DNA of 64,000 nt from contig NZ_CP019791.1 of the NCBI RefSeq assembly GCF_002007645.1, forward strand, positions 1,116,001 through 1,180,000. The letters are read 5' to 3'. This document shows positions 15,388 to 24,649 of this stretch, in pieces. The first letter of the stretch is position 1; every line of letters starts with the position of its first letter. The notes below the pieces were generated by a model that did not search any database, was not told where the DNA came from, and saw nothing but the letters and a program-made list of their open reading frames with translations. The stretch comes from Anaerohalosphaera lusitana. GTDB taxonomy: Bacteria; Planctomycetota; Phycisphaerae; Sedimentisphaerales; Anaerohalosphaeraceae. The translations under genes were made by a program, and so were the position numbers.

Positions 15388-15411
15388 AGAAGCGGTTTTG
15401 AAACAGCTTCT
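15388..15411. repeat. Short palindromic repeat P, copy 2
   Basis: AGAAGCGGTTTTGAAACAGC plus TTCT is the most symmetrical copy of repeat P, beginning 4 bases after the proX stop and 20 bases before the terminator. Confidence 0.7.
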
Positions 15412-15431
15412 AGTAAATTCGTGAAAATTTC

Positions 15432-15471
15432 AACTGCGTCGCTGGCGATGGTCGGCGGCGCAGTTTTTTTT
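15432..15471 (+). terminator. Terminator of the proVWX operon
   Basis: The stem AACTGCGTCGC pairs with GCGGCGCAGTT (one G-U), with a 12-base loop, followed by eight T. Confidence 0.88.
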
Positions 15472-15601
15472 GCGCTCGGCTCGGGGAAATGTTTGCGTGA
15501 GCGGGGCGATTGATGTAGAAGTTGCGGCGGTGTGGTCGGCGTGTTTTTTCAGTTTGATATGTTTAGGTCGGCTTTTGTCATTGTTTAGCGGGTAAGCTTC
15601 G

Positions 15602-16009
15602 GTGCGGATTCGTAAGCGATTTGTGAAGTGGTGGTACTGGGGAGTGCTTGGGGTGTGCGCGGGGCTGGTGGCGGCTGGGGTGTTATTTGAGGTGGATGAT
15701 GTAGGGACGCATTTTGCTGGGTGGAAGTGGGGTGTGCACTGCATGCTGGACGGTGCGGGAGGGGGCGAGTGTTTCTGGTGCGGTATGTCGCGAGGATTTG
15801 CTGCGATGGTGAAGGGGAGATTCAGCGAGGGTGTCGAGCATGGGGTCGCGGGGGTGACGCTGTTCGGGCTGGTATTGTGGCAGGGTGGTTATTCGGTGGC
15901 TGGGTTGTGGCGGTGGCCCAGGAGGATGCGTAAGAAGTTGCGGACGGTTAATGTGGTGTTGAGTGTCGCTGCTGGTGCGGTGATCATTTGGGGCTGGTGG
16001 GCTGGATGA
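15602..16009 (+). CDS. DUF2752 small membrane protein
   Basis: A 135-residue membrane protein of the DUF2752 family. It has the hallmark Cys-x-x-Cys-Gly-Met-(S/T)-Arg segment, here CFWCGMSRGFAAMVKGRF (about residues 57-74), flanked by an N-terminal helix (about 12-32), a helix near 84-100 and a C-terminal helix (about 115-133). The start is a GTG at 15602. The family has no established function; in planctomycetes and other phyla its members are often small orphan membrane proteins. Nothing in the neighbours suggests a partner, and the next gene is on the opposite strand. Confidence 0.85.
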   Translation: MRIRKRFVKWWYWGVLGVCAGLVAAGVLFEVDDVGTHFAGWKWGVHCMLDGAGGGECFWCGMSRGFAAMVKGRFSEGVEHGVAGVTLFGLVLWQGGYSVAGLWRWPRRMRKKLRTVNVVLSVAAGAVIIWGWWAG

Positions 16010-16042
16010 GGAAAAGCTTATCAAGAAATAATAGCAAACGTT

Positions 16043-16137
16043 CAGTTGTGCCGCCGCAAAATTTAACAGCCGCGCCTCCGACGAACTGTCCGTTGGGTCC
16101 ATTCTCGGCGAACTGTGAAATTATGCGGCTGGGGAGT
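16043..16137. repeat. 95-bp dispersed repeat, copy B
   Basis: This is the second copy of the 54-148 element, the same length and in the same orientation. The ends are nearly identical (GCCGCCGCAAAATTTAACAG near the start, CTGTGAAATTATGCGGCTGG near the end). A central stretch (TGTCCGTT here, TTTTGGGA in copy A) differs. It lies between DUF2752 and the terminator at 16193, with no gene in it. Confidence 0.75.
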
Positions 16138-16192
16138 GCGGCGAAAGTAGGGATATATTTGAATTGTGAGCACATTCCAAAAGATTGAGTCA

Positions 16193-16232
16193 AAAGAAAG
16201 GTGCCGCGTTTTGGGTGCGGCACCTTTCTTTT
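16193..16232. terminator. Bidirectional terminator
   Basis: A perfect 13-bp stem, AGAAAGGTGCCGC with GCGGCACCTTTCT, and an 8-9-base loop have A-rich bases before and T-rich bases after, so it can stop transcription from both DUF2752 (plus) and the DUF4139 gene (minus). Confidence 0.85.
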
Positions 16233-16240
16233 GGGTGGGG

Positions 16241-17998
16241 CTATTTCGTGTTTATTCGCATTGATTTGTCGTATTCCATGGTGTAGGTGTATGAGACGGT
16301 TGTGGCATTGTCGGCGGTGGTGTCGGGCGGCAGGGTGAGGTTCCAGGTGAGGATTCCTTTTTCTGGTTTCTTCTCGGCGAGTTTTGGTTTAGCGTCGGTC
16401 AGTTCGATGCGGATGGATTTGTCTTCGGTGTAGGGCAGGCGATCGAGCAGGCGGAGGCTGGTTTCGGTGTCTTTGTAGTTTTTGATGGTTATTTTGTATG
16501 TGTAGGTGTCGATCTGGTTGCCGCCCTGGATGCGTGTGATTTTGTCTTCGAGCAGGCGTACGGCCTGGACCTGTGAGTCTGCGCCGAAGCCGGTGGTGAA
16601 TTTTTCGCCGACGGTGACGAGGGGCATGTCGCCTGTGCCCGCGAATTCGCCGTTGCGGAAGATTGAGGCTTTGCCGGGCAGGAAGATGATGTCTGAGCTG
16701 TTGGTGAGTTCACCTTGCAGGTAGACGTAGTCGGTGAGCAGCGGGGTCGCGACGAGTGTGAATTCTGCTGGGACGTCTGATGCTGCGATGGTTACTATCT
16801 GCTGGTCGGAACGGCTTGGCAGGGTCATTCGGCCGGGGAGTTTGTAAGTGACTGAAATGCCTTCGACGAGCGGGGTCTCGGCGATCGCTTTTTTGAAGGC
16901 TTTGACTTCGTCAGCAGCCATGCTGAATTCAAGCATCTGATTGCCCATGGCGAGCTTTTCGAGCTGCTGCTGGGCCTTTACGCCGCCCTGCGAGGCACGT
17001 TGGCGTGCGGAGTTCAAGCTGCGGAGGTTGGATACGGCTGATTGATCATGTTTCATGCCGGGCATGGCGGGGAGACCAAACTTCGTCGGGGGCTGGTTGG
17101 TTCGACCAGTGCGGGCACTAAGCGTTATTTCCATCGGCTGTAGAGTCGGCGGGGTTGCGGTCATTGTCGGCTGGGCGGTGGAGAGTTCGACGGCGACGTT
17201 GTTCCAGTTCTCTCCGGAGGTCTGGTTGACGACGGCGTTGTATTCGATGCGGGCCGTGGATTCGTCGGGGACGGCGCGGAGGTTGTAGCTGGGGATCCAG
17301 TTGGCGCCGTTGACGAGGTAGTTGACGGTTACATTTGCCTGGGTTTTGCTGGGTGACTGGAGGTAGAGGACGGCCTGACGTTTTGTTTTTGAGCTTCCGG
17401 CGTTGAGTTCGTCGCGTTGGCGTTTGAGGAAGTCGAGCTGTTGGTTGAGTTCGTTTATGCGGAACATCATTTCGGTCATCTGGTTGTGCCATTCGACGTA
17501 GCGGTCCTCGAGGTGCATGGTCAGTTTTTCTATTTCATTCGCTTTGATCAACCCATGTTCGAGATCGGCGTCGGTGCCGTCGACGGAGAGGCCCCAGAGA
17601 CCTTTGTAGAAGACGTTCATGTCCTGGCCGATCATTTTCTGGCGGTTGGCTTCGGTGATCTCGTTATTGACCTGCTCGATCCTTTCTTCGAGCTCCTTGA
17701 TCTCCTGGCGGGTGTCCTCTTCGACTGGCTGGTTGCGGTATCGGATGCTGATGACCTTTGTGCCGTTGTCGGAGAGTGCGTAGATGCTGTCGGGGAGGAT
17801 GTGGTTGGGCAGATCATCGACGACGACTTCCGATGTGCCGGTGGGCAGTTCGAGGTCGAGTGTACGGGTGACGAGTGCCTGGCCGTGGTAGACGGTGACG
17901 TCGGTTATTTGGCCTGTGGTGGTCTGGGGTTCGGCGGCTGGTGCGAGCATGGCTGTGGTGAGCAGGATGGTGATGAAGAGGGTTGCGGTGTGTTTCAC
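16241..17998 (-). CDS. DUF4139 (MuiA-like) secreted protein
   Basis: A 585-residue protein. A GTG start with AAAGGA upstream opens a signal peptide (about 1-22, cut after APAAE). Residues about 30-130 match DUF4140 (ITDVTVYHGQALVTRTLDLE, VVVDDLPNHILPDSIYAL). Residues about 80-215 contain coiled coil (QEIKELEERIEQVNNEI, INELNQQLDFLKRQRDEL). Residues about 225-580 are DUF4139 (VNYLVNGANWIPSYNLRA, SGENWNNVAVELSTAQP, VYLQGELTNSSDIIFLPG, YTYKITIKNYKD). This is the layout of the so-called mucoidy-inhibitor MuiA family, whose biochemical role is unproven. The protein should be periplasmic. Its upstream neighbour is transcribed divergently across a 223-base gap. Confidence 0.88.
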   Translation of the reverse strand: MKHTATLFITILLTTAMLAPAAEPQTTTGQITDVTVYHGQALVTRTLDLELPTGTSEVVVDDLPNHILPDSIYALSDNGTKVISIRYRNQPVEEDTRQEIKELEERIEQVNNEITEANRQKMIGQDMNVFYKGLWGLSVDGTDADLEHGLIKANEIEKLTMHLEDRYVEWHNQMTEMMFRINELNQQLDFLKRQRDELNAGSSKTKRQAVLYLQSPSKTQANVTVNYLVNGANWIPSYNLRAVPDESTARIEYNAVVNQTSGENWNNVAVELSTAQPTMTATPPTLQPMEITLSARTGRTNQPPTKFGLPAMPGMKHDQSAVSNLRSLNSARQRASQGGVKAQQQLEKLAMGNQMLEFSMAADEVKAFKKAIAETPLVEGISVTYKLPGRMTLPSRSDQQIVTIAASDVPAEFTLVATPLLTDYVYLQGELTNSSDIIFLPGKASIFRNGEFAGTGDMPLVTVGEKFTTGFGADSQVQAVRLLEDKITRIQGGNQIDTYTYKITIKNYKDTETSLRLLDRLPYTEDKSIRIELTDAKPKLAEKKPEKGILTWNLTLPPDTTADNATTVSYTYTMEYDKSMRINTK

Positions 17999-18221
17999 TT
18001 TCTGGTCCTTTCGATTGAGTTTATATTCTGATCCAGAATTTTGAGGGCTGAGGCGATTTTGCCGGCCCGGACAATAGAATTATAAGCGGGTTGAAGATGT
18101 TTACAAGTTATTTTGGTTTGGAATTTTGTGGAATGTGTGTAGAATGGGGGCAAATATAGAGCGGCTGGCGGTGTCCGAGTGGGTGCCGGGGTCGGAGCGA
18201 TTGTTTTAGGGGTACGGCGTA

Positions 18222-19148
18222 ATGTTTTTCAGGCTGGTTTTTATGTTGTTTGCGGGCGGGATACTGTTGGTGTTCTGGGCGGAGATTTCTCTGCTGGTGC
18301 GGGCGTGGCTGAAGCGGGGCAAAGGTGGATGGCAGAGTCTGGTGAACAGGTATGCGGTTCTGGTGCATGTCGTTTTTCTTGTTACGGCGGGGTGCCTGGT
18401 GTGGGGTTACTGGGTGGAGCCTTACTGGCTGGATGTGAGTGAGGTGCGGGTGAAGGCTGGGGAGCTTGCGGACAGTTCGCTGCGGGTGGTGCATTTTTCG
18501 GATCTGCACTGTGATCCGGTAGAGCGGTGCGAGGAGGAGCTGGTGGCGGCGGTGAACGCGGCGGATGCGGATATCGTGGTTTTTACGGGGGATATGCTGA
18601 ATCCGGCGGCGGGGGATGTCGGGCATGCGGAAGCGGAGGAGTTGTTTCGGCGGACGATGGGTGCGATAGAGGCGAAGGCGGGCAAGTTTGCGGTGAGCGG
18701 GAACTGGGAATGGCGGAACGATGCGGAGGGGCTGCTGGAGGGGACCGGGTTTGTGCTGCTGGACGGGGAGAGGCAGATGATCGAGAAGGACGGGGCGGAG
18801 GTTTGTGTGACGGGGCTCGGGTACGGGGATCGGCCGGGCAGTGTTGAGGTGGCGGAGGGTGCGTACAATATTTTGCTGTATCATACGCCTGACCTGGTGG
18901 AGAGCGTGGAGGGGTTCGATCTGTATCTGTGCGGGCATACGCATGGGGGGCAGGTTGCGCTGCCGTGGTATGGGGCGTTGATCACGTTTTCGGAGTTCGG
19001 CAAGAAGTACGAGGCGGGGCGGTATGAGGTGGGGGGAATGGATGTTTATGTCAGCCGTGGGATCGGTATGGAGGGCGGTGGTGCGCCGCGTGTGCGGTTC
19101 TGTGCGAGGCCGGAGGTGACGGTTTTTGAGATTGGCGGCGGCGTTTAA
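18222..19148 (+). CDS. Membrane-anchored metallophosphoesterase (YaeI/YkuE-like)
   Basis: A 308-residue calcineurin-like phosphoesterase. Two helices (about 3-25 and 43-66) tether it to the inner membrane, followed by the catalytic domain from about residue 85. Metal-binding motifs are FSDLHCD, FTGDML, SGNWEW, LLYHTPDL and CGHTHGGQ. In most of the superfamily the third is GN-His-(D/E); here Trp replaces that His, which normally acts as proton donor, a variant I associate with some YkuE-like proteins. Relatives hydrolyse membrane phosphodiesters such as UDP-2,3-diacylglucosamine; the substrate here is unknown. AGGGG precedes the ATG. It is the divergent neighbour of the DUF4139 gene. Codons are G-rich. 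Confidence 0.88.
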   Translation: MFFRLVFMLFAGGILLVFWAEISLLVRAWLKRGKGGWQSLVNRYAVLVHVVFLVTAGCLVWGYWVEPYWLDVSEVRVKAGELADSSLRVVHFSDLHCDPVERCEEELVAAVNAADADIVVFTGDMLNPAAGDVGHAEAEELFRRTMGAIEAKAGKFAVSGNWEWRNDAEGLLEGTGFVLLDGERQMIEKDGAEVCVTGLGYGDRPGSVEVAEGAYNILLYHTPDLVESVEGFDLYLCGHTHGGQVALPWYGALITFSEFGKKYEAGRYEVGGMDVYVSRGIGMEGGGAPRVRFCARPEVTVFEIGGGV

Positions 19149-19216
19149 AAATACTTAACAATGACATTTAAAGTTTGCAAATTTGTGAATAAATTTATAA
19201 AGCAGGAGAGATTTCT

Positions 19217-22200
19217 ATGATGAGCCGTATTTGGGTAGTTTGTTTAATCGCGATGTTGGTGGCTGGTGGGGTTTTTGGGGGTGATACCGGTGATGGTCGG
19301 GTGGTTGTCGGTGGCAGGGTGGTCGATGCGGCTGGTGAGTCTGTCGATGGGGTTACAATTCTGGTTTATACGCGGGAGATGACGCGGAGTGCGGAGTATC
19401 CGGAGCCGGAGATTGCGGGGCAGGGTAAGACTGACGCGACGGGTGAATTTGATGTTTCGGTCAAGGCGGGAGAGAGGACATATATTACGGTCGTTGCTAC
19501 CAAGGCGGGTTATGCGCTGGGGTGGGCGAATATGGTGGCTGCTGAGCCGGAAGAAGTCGCAATCGTGCTGGGTGAGCCTGGCGTAATTGAAGGAAAGATT
19601 GTGGATGAGGGAGGCAGGCCGATCAAGGGGGCCGAAGTGCGAGGAATGTTCAGATTTGGCGAGCGGGCGTTTGGTGAAGAGGGGATGTTCGATGCTTTGA
19701 AGATGAAGACGGATGAGCAGGGGCGATTCAGATTCACTCATATACCCCGGAGGGCGATCGCTATGTTCTATGTGACGGCTGAGGGTAAGGCGACTCGGTA
19801 TGCGGGCGGTGAGGGCTATAAGGTAGGTGATACGGATATTGTGATAGAGCTACCCGCGGCGGGTGCGATAGAGGGGAAGGTTGTGAACGGTGACAGCGGT
19901 GAGCCGGTGGCTGGTGCTGTAGTGCTGGGATATTTGACGGAATCGGATTATATGAAAGGGATGACGATCTCGACGTCAACTAATAAATCCGGGACAGATG
20001 GGACATTCAGTCTGAATGAGCTTTTGCCAGGGACTTACAGGGTGCAGATATACAATGAACCTGGTTCGGAGGTGAAGGGATTTGGTGAGCCAGTGCGGGT
20101 AGAGGTTGGTAAGGGAGAGACGAAGCAGGGGGTTGTCCTTAAGCTTTCGCAAGGGGGTACCATTGTTGTGACCGTGGCCGATGAGGATACGGGGACAGGG
20201 ATAAAGGGCGCGATGATCGATCTGCGAGATAAAATGACGTGGAGTTCGCAGGAGGGTGCGCTGACGGATAAAGAAGGTGTTGCTGAGATGGTTGTGGAGC
20301 CTGGCGAGTATGTTATCCAGGGCGTTCATAAAGCAGGTTATGGAGGCTTGGCGGAACAGCTTTCGGTTACTGTGGATGAGGGCGGGCGAACCGAGACTGC
20401 GTTTGCGTTGAAAGCTGAGCAGACGATACAGGGCAGAGTTGTGGATGCCAGCGGGAGGGGTGTGCCCTATGTTGAGCTGGTATGGCGTAGAGGATATGAG
20501 AAGCCAAAGACAGATGCCGAGGGCAGGTTCACTATCTATAATGAGGGTGACGGAAACACTGGTGTATTATTCGTGCGGGATAAGGCGAACAATCGCGTGG
20601 GTATGGCTGATATAGATGCTTCGACGACGAAAGTGGAGGTGATGCTAGAGGATGCCATGGCGATAGAAGGAAGGGTCGTCGGGTTTGACGGTGAGGGAAT
20701 AGCAGGGGTAGGAGTCAGCCTTCGTATGGGCAGTGAGTATGGGGGGCGAAGTTTTCTCGGGGATTGCAAGACAGATGAGCGGGGCGAGTATAGTTTTAAA
20801 ACACTCGTGCCGAAGCACAGCTATACTGTTCAAGCATCATATGAGGGAGATTACGGGTCGGCCCGGATTGACGTAGCTGATGCATTTGAGTCAGTTGTGC
20901 GTCCGGCGGATATAGTTTTGGGCGCGGAGGAGTATGCAGGCAAGGTGATTAATGATAAGAAGGAACCAATCGAGGGGGCGCTGGTGGAAATTTATGCTGT
21001 GCAAAAGAGCAGCGAATCAATTTTCAAGTCCGAGATCACACTTGTAGGCTCGGCATATACGACCGAAACAGGTTTTGCAAAAGTTATGACTAAGGCTTTG
21101 GATGATGTCGATGATTATTACGCGATCATCTGGGCGGAAGGGTATTCGATTGGATATTCACCTATGGGACAATATTTCGAAGGGACGTTCAATCTAATTG
21201 AGTTAGAAAGTAATCCTGTTAGATTTGCTGGTCGAGTTGTAGATTCGAACGGTCGAGCTGTTGTCGATGCGGATGTCATTATGATGGCACCGTTTTATGA
21301 AGATGTAAAAGTTTATAATATGATGAACAAGTGGTTCCGTTGTAAGACGGATAACCATGGGAAGTTTGTGTTCGATAATCTTCCGAATAAAATGACGTGC
21401 GGAGTAGGTGTCAGAGCTGAAGGATACGGCAGAGAGTTTGTTGGCTTTGAAAATGAGAAGGAACGGTTCGAGCCTGGTACGGAGAATGTGGAAATTGTAA
21501 TTGCCAGGGAGTGCAGCTTGGAGGGCGCTGTAGTGAATGGTGCGACTGGCGAAGGAATTGACGGTATCAATGTTTATATGGGAAGACAGACCGGGCGTAT
21601 TTCGCCGTACGTGATGAAGAGCTATTTCGGCGGTGAACGCAAAGTCTATGTGGGTAACACTCTGGAGAATGATCAGCGTTTGTGTGTGACTGATCAAGAT
21701 GGCGATTTCACAGCTAAAAACCTGCCTGCTGGGGTTTACAAGATATATGCTGATGAGGCGACGGCTAATGAGAAAGGTCTCAGCGGTAAAAAGCAGTATA
21801 TCGAAATCGACGAAGGAAGTCGCGGGGTATGCAGCATCGAGTTGGACCCGATCCGCGAGATAGTAGTTCGAGTTACTGACAATTCAGGCGAACCTGTTCC
21901 TTCGGTTCAGATTAAAATGGTTCCACTGGAGGAGGGCAGGTCCAAGCCGGAGATTGAATTGCAAACGGATGAGTCAGGTGTCGTCAGGTATAAACTTGCC
22001 CCCGGCCGGTTTAAATTGATAGCGGCTAAGGAAGATCATAAGATCGACCCTGCTGAACGGGAGATAGAGATGTCCGGCGAAGAGGGACAAGGTTTTGAGC
22101 TTAAAGCGATCCATCGGGCGGGGATCTTCGGCAGGTGTGTCGATGAAGAAGGCAGAGGTGTGGCAGGTGTAAAGATCATGATCGCGGAGAGCAGTGAACC

Positions 22201-23836
22201 TGTGGCAGTGACAGGTTCTGAGGGTGATTTCAGTTTCGATCCCAAGGAATACACCACAGAAAAGCGGTATGCAAAACGCTATCTGTTTGCATACGATGAA
22301 TCTGGCGGCAGATGCGGAATGACTGATCTGAAAAAAGAAGCAACTATTAAGATGCAGCCGGCTGTGGAATTCAGTGGTCGGGTTGTTGACGGGAATGGTA
22401 ATGCAATTTCTGGGGCGAAATGCGGTTTTAAAATATCTGAGGGTGGTCCTTTTAGCGAGGAACCCGATTTTTGCTGGATGGTCGAATCGGATGCCAATGG
22501 CAGGTTTAAACTGAATATGCCCTGGGAGCAGAGGCTGTTAGTTGAGGTGAAGGCTGAAGGTTTTGGTGAATGTCTTAAGAGTGTTTTCAGTCGGACTAAG
22601 ATTCGCAGGAATTATATGTCAGGAGGATATTTGTTTGTTTCTGATGGGACGAATACGGTCGAAGGAGGAGAATTCGTTCTTGCAAGCAGAGACTTGTCGG
22701 TCAGTGGGATGCTGGTGAATCCCGAGGCGTATCCCTTTGTTGGTGTTCCACTGCGATTGACAGGGTCGGGGCAGCCTGAAGATCTTTATTGTACAACGGA
22801 CGAAAGCGGCAAATTCGAATTTGAAGGCGTTTGCAAGGGTAAGGTGAATATTGAGTATGATGAAAACGAAGATGGAGAGAACTGGGAACTTCTGACTTCG
22901 ACATCTGCTGGGGTGGAGGGATTACGTTTGACAGAGAAATCGCGTTTGATTCGCGGTAAGTTGGACAGGTCTGCCGAGCCAGTTGCGAGTGCTGAACTTG
23001 AGATCGAAGTGATCGAAGAAGGGACAGGCAGAGCGATGCTGCAAGAGGTTCGTTCTGTTACCGTGAGTCCGAGTAACGGTAACTTTCTCTTAGCGAAGCC
23101 TGATGAGAATGGTATCTACCGTGCGAAAGTAGGTCCTGGTGTTTGCGAAATAAAATCTGATTGGCCTAAAACACATTATGCGGCAAGTGATAAACTAGAG
23201 GTTGTAGTTGGCGAGACGTATCGCGTTCAACTTGTGCGTAAAAAGAAGAATTGGATGGATGTGACTGTTGTCGATCAGGACGGGTACGCGATGAAGGATG
23301 TTAACCTGTATTCATATATGTTTGATTTTTCAGGGTTGCGTGATGCAACCCCGGTAAATGGTAAATTGGGTGCGTACGTGAGCGTCTATGACAAGAACCC
23401 GGATAAGTTCCTGGTGATCGGTATCGAGCCGAAGCAAAAACTCTGGGGTTGTACCGCGATACATTCGGTTGGCGGATTGGCCGGAGAAGTTGACGTAGTC
23501 ATGCAACCGGAATGCACTTTACAAGTCAGCGGGAGGACCGAATCAGGGGAGAAGGTTCAGCTCCATAATGCATTTATCAAGTACGGTTGGGGTGAAAGCA
23601 AGGAGTATGAAAGCCTTTTTGATTTTAATTATCCTGGCAAAGTGTCTATGAACAGAGGAGAGCGGCAGAAGGATAAGACGCTGATGATCCGCGGTCTTGC
23701 GAAGTTGCCGGAGGGTTTCTATTACAATATCCGGATAGGTGCGTGGAAGTATGGTTCTGTTCAACTGATTGTTGGTTCTGAAGATCTGCGGCCTGGTGAG
23801 ATTGTGCAGAAGGAAGTTGTTGTGAGGAAGAAGTAG
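19217..23836 (+). CDS. Large secreted protein of repeated carboxypeptidase-regulatory-like domains
   Basis: A 1539-residue protein with a signal peptide (MSRIWVVCLIAMLVAGGVFG; GGAGAG lies upstream). The rest is about 15 beta-sandwich repeats of 80-100 residues of the CarboxypepD_reg/transthyretin-like type, each starting with a pattern like G-x-V-V-D-x-x-G-x-x-V-x-G-A-x-V and containing T-D-x-x-G-x-F-x-F. Clear starts include VVGGRVVDAAGESVDGVTI, IEGKIVDEGGRPIKGAEV, IQGRVVDASGRGVPYVEL, FAGRVVDSNGRAVVDADV and FSGRVVDGNGNAISGAKC. There is no catalytic domain, no C-terminal anchor and no dockerin-like tail. It is probably an extended periplasmic or surface rod. A shortened, broken relative follows directly, so the locus has duplicated. 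Confidence 0.85.
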   Translation: MMSRIWVVCLIAMLVAGGVFGGDTGDGRVVVGGRVVDAAGESVDGVTILVYTREMTRSAEYPEPEIAGQGKTDATGEFDVSVKAGERTYITVVATKAGYALGWANMVAAEPEEVAIVLGEPGVIEGKIVDEGGRPIKGAEVRGMFRFGERAFGEEGMFDALKMKTDEQGRFRFTHIPRRAIAMFYVTAEGKATRYAGGEGYKVGDTDIVIELPAAGAIEGKVVNGDSGEPVAGAVVLGYLTESDYMKGMTISTSTNKSGTDGTFSLNELLPGTYRVQIYNEPGSEVKGFGEPVRVEVGKGETKQGVVLKLSQGGTIVVTVADEDTGTGIKGAMIDLRDKMTWSSQEGALTDKEGVAEMVVEPGEYVIQGVHKAGYGGLAEQLSVTVDEGGRTETAFALKAEQTIQGRVVDASGRGVPYVELVWRRGYEKPKTDAEGRFTIYNEGDGNTGVLFVRDKANNRVGMADIDASTTKVEVMLEDAMAIEGRVVGFDGEGIAGVGVSLRMGSEYGGRSFLGDCKTDERGEYSFKTLVPKHSYTVQASYEGDYGSARIDVADAFESVVRPADIVLGAEEYAGKVINDKKEPIEGALVEIYAVQKSSESIFKSEITLVGSAYTTETGFAKVMTKALDDVDDYYAIIWAEGYSIGYSPMGQYFEGTFNLIELESNPVRFAGRVVDSNGRAVVDADVIMMAPFYEDVKVYNMMNKWFRCKTDNHGKFVFDNLPNKMTCGVGVRAEGYGREFVGFENEKERFEPGTENVEIVIARECSLEGAVVNGATGEGIDGINVYMGRQTGRISPYVMKSYFGGERKVYVGNTLENDQRLCVTDQDGDFTAKNLPAGVYKIYADEATANEKGLSGKKQYIEIDEGSRGVCSIELDPIREIVVRVTDNSGEPVPSVQIKMVPLEEGRSKPEIELQTDESGVVRYKLAPGRFKLIAAKEDHKIDPAEREIEMSGEEGQGFELKAIHRAGIFGRCVDEEGRGVAGVKIMIAESSEPVAVTGSEGDFSFDPKEYTTEKRYAKRYLFAYDESGGRCGMTDLKKEATIKMQPAVEFSGRVVDGNGNAISGAKCGFKISEGGPFSEEPDFCWMVESDANGRFKLNMPWEQRLLVEVKAEGFGECLKSVFSRTKIRRNYMSGGYLFVSDGTNTVEGGEFVLASRDLSVSGMLVNPEAYPFVGVPLRLTGSGQPEDLYCTTDESGKFEFEGVCKGKVNIEYDENEDGENWELLTSTSAGVEGLRLTEKSRLIRGKLDRSAEPVASAELEIEVIEEGTGRAMLQEVRSVTVSPSNGNFLLAKPDENGIYRAKVGPGVCEIKSDWPKTHYAASDKLEVVVGETYRVQLVRKKKNWMDVTVVDQDGYAMKDVNLYSYMFDFSGLRDATPVNGKLGAYVSVYDKNPDKFLVIGIEPKQKLWGCTAIHSVGGLAGEVDVVMQPECTLQVSGRTESGEKVQLHNAFIKYGWGESKEYESLFDFNYPGKVSMNRGERQKDKTLMIRGLAKLPEGFYYNIRIGAWKYGSVQLIVGSEDLRPGEIVQKEVVVRKK

Positions 23837-23868
23837 AGTTTTACGTGAATAGATCGACAGGAGATATC

Positions 23869-24558
23869 ATGATACGCAGGCGTTTTTGGGTTTTTGGTAT
23901 TGTTGTGATGATGCTGGTTGGTGGGGTTTCTGGCGGTGGACCTGCTGTTGCGGCTGGAACGGCTGAGGCTGGGGGTAATGGGGTAGCTAATGAAGGCGAG
24001 AATGTTGTGATCAGGGGAAGGGTTTTTGATGATGCTGGGCGCACAATTGGCGGTGCGGATATCACAGTTTACAGGTCGGGTTGGGCGTGGCAGGCGGAGA
24101 CTGTAGGGTGGCAGGTGCTGGGAAAACTGAAGGCAAATGCGACGGGTGAGTTTGGGGTGCCGATCAAGTGTCCGTCATCCGTTTAGCACCTCAATCTGTT
24201 TGCGATGCAGGAAGCCGAATTTGGCGGAGAGCCGATCAAATTGGTGCTCCGCGAAGGAGGCAAATTAAGAGGGCGGGTTGTAGATAAGGATGGCGAAGCT
24301 GTGCCGAACGCAGAAGTTAAGATTTCAGTTAAGGTGAGCGAGACAACATGGATTTGGCTGGGCGAGACAAAGACGGATGCAAACGGGGAATTCGCTTTCA
24401 GTGCTGTTCCGGTGGATAGATATTGCGGCGTATTTGTTTACAAGAAACCGAAAAAAGATGAGGGTGAATACTTGTTTGGTAGAGTGGATGTGACGGCAGA
24501 GGTTCTCGGGGCGGGGGTGGTTGAGGTGGCGGATATTGTTTTGGAGGATGGCGAGTAG
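23869..24558 (+). pseudogene. Broken short relative of the upstream repeat-domain protein
   Basis: An intact start (ATG 23869 after ACAGGAGATATC) and a signal peptide (MIRRRFWVFGIVVMMLVGG) lead into one carboxypeptidase-regulatory-like domain (IRGRVFDDAGRTIGGADITV, then ANATGEFGVPIK). An in-frame TAG at 24184 stops it. The same frame continues as HLNLFAMQEAEFGGEPIKL and a second complete domain (LRGRVVDKDGEAVPNAEV, TKTDANGEFAFSAVP) to TAG 24556. The segment around the stop does not follow the domain pattern, so a small deletion or rearrangement probably accompanied the nonsense change. The two halves could survive as a 105-residue secreted protein and a separate fragment, but decay after tandem duplication is the simplest reading. 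A sequencing error at one base is possible. Confidence 0.75.
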
Positions 24559-24649
24559 TTGGGGTTGATTGGCTGGATTGTTTGGTGGGTTAGTGGTATT
24601 ATGTGGCTGTGGTTTTTGTGAGTTGTTGTTTTTGATGGAGTTTTGAATT

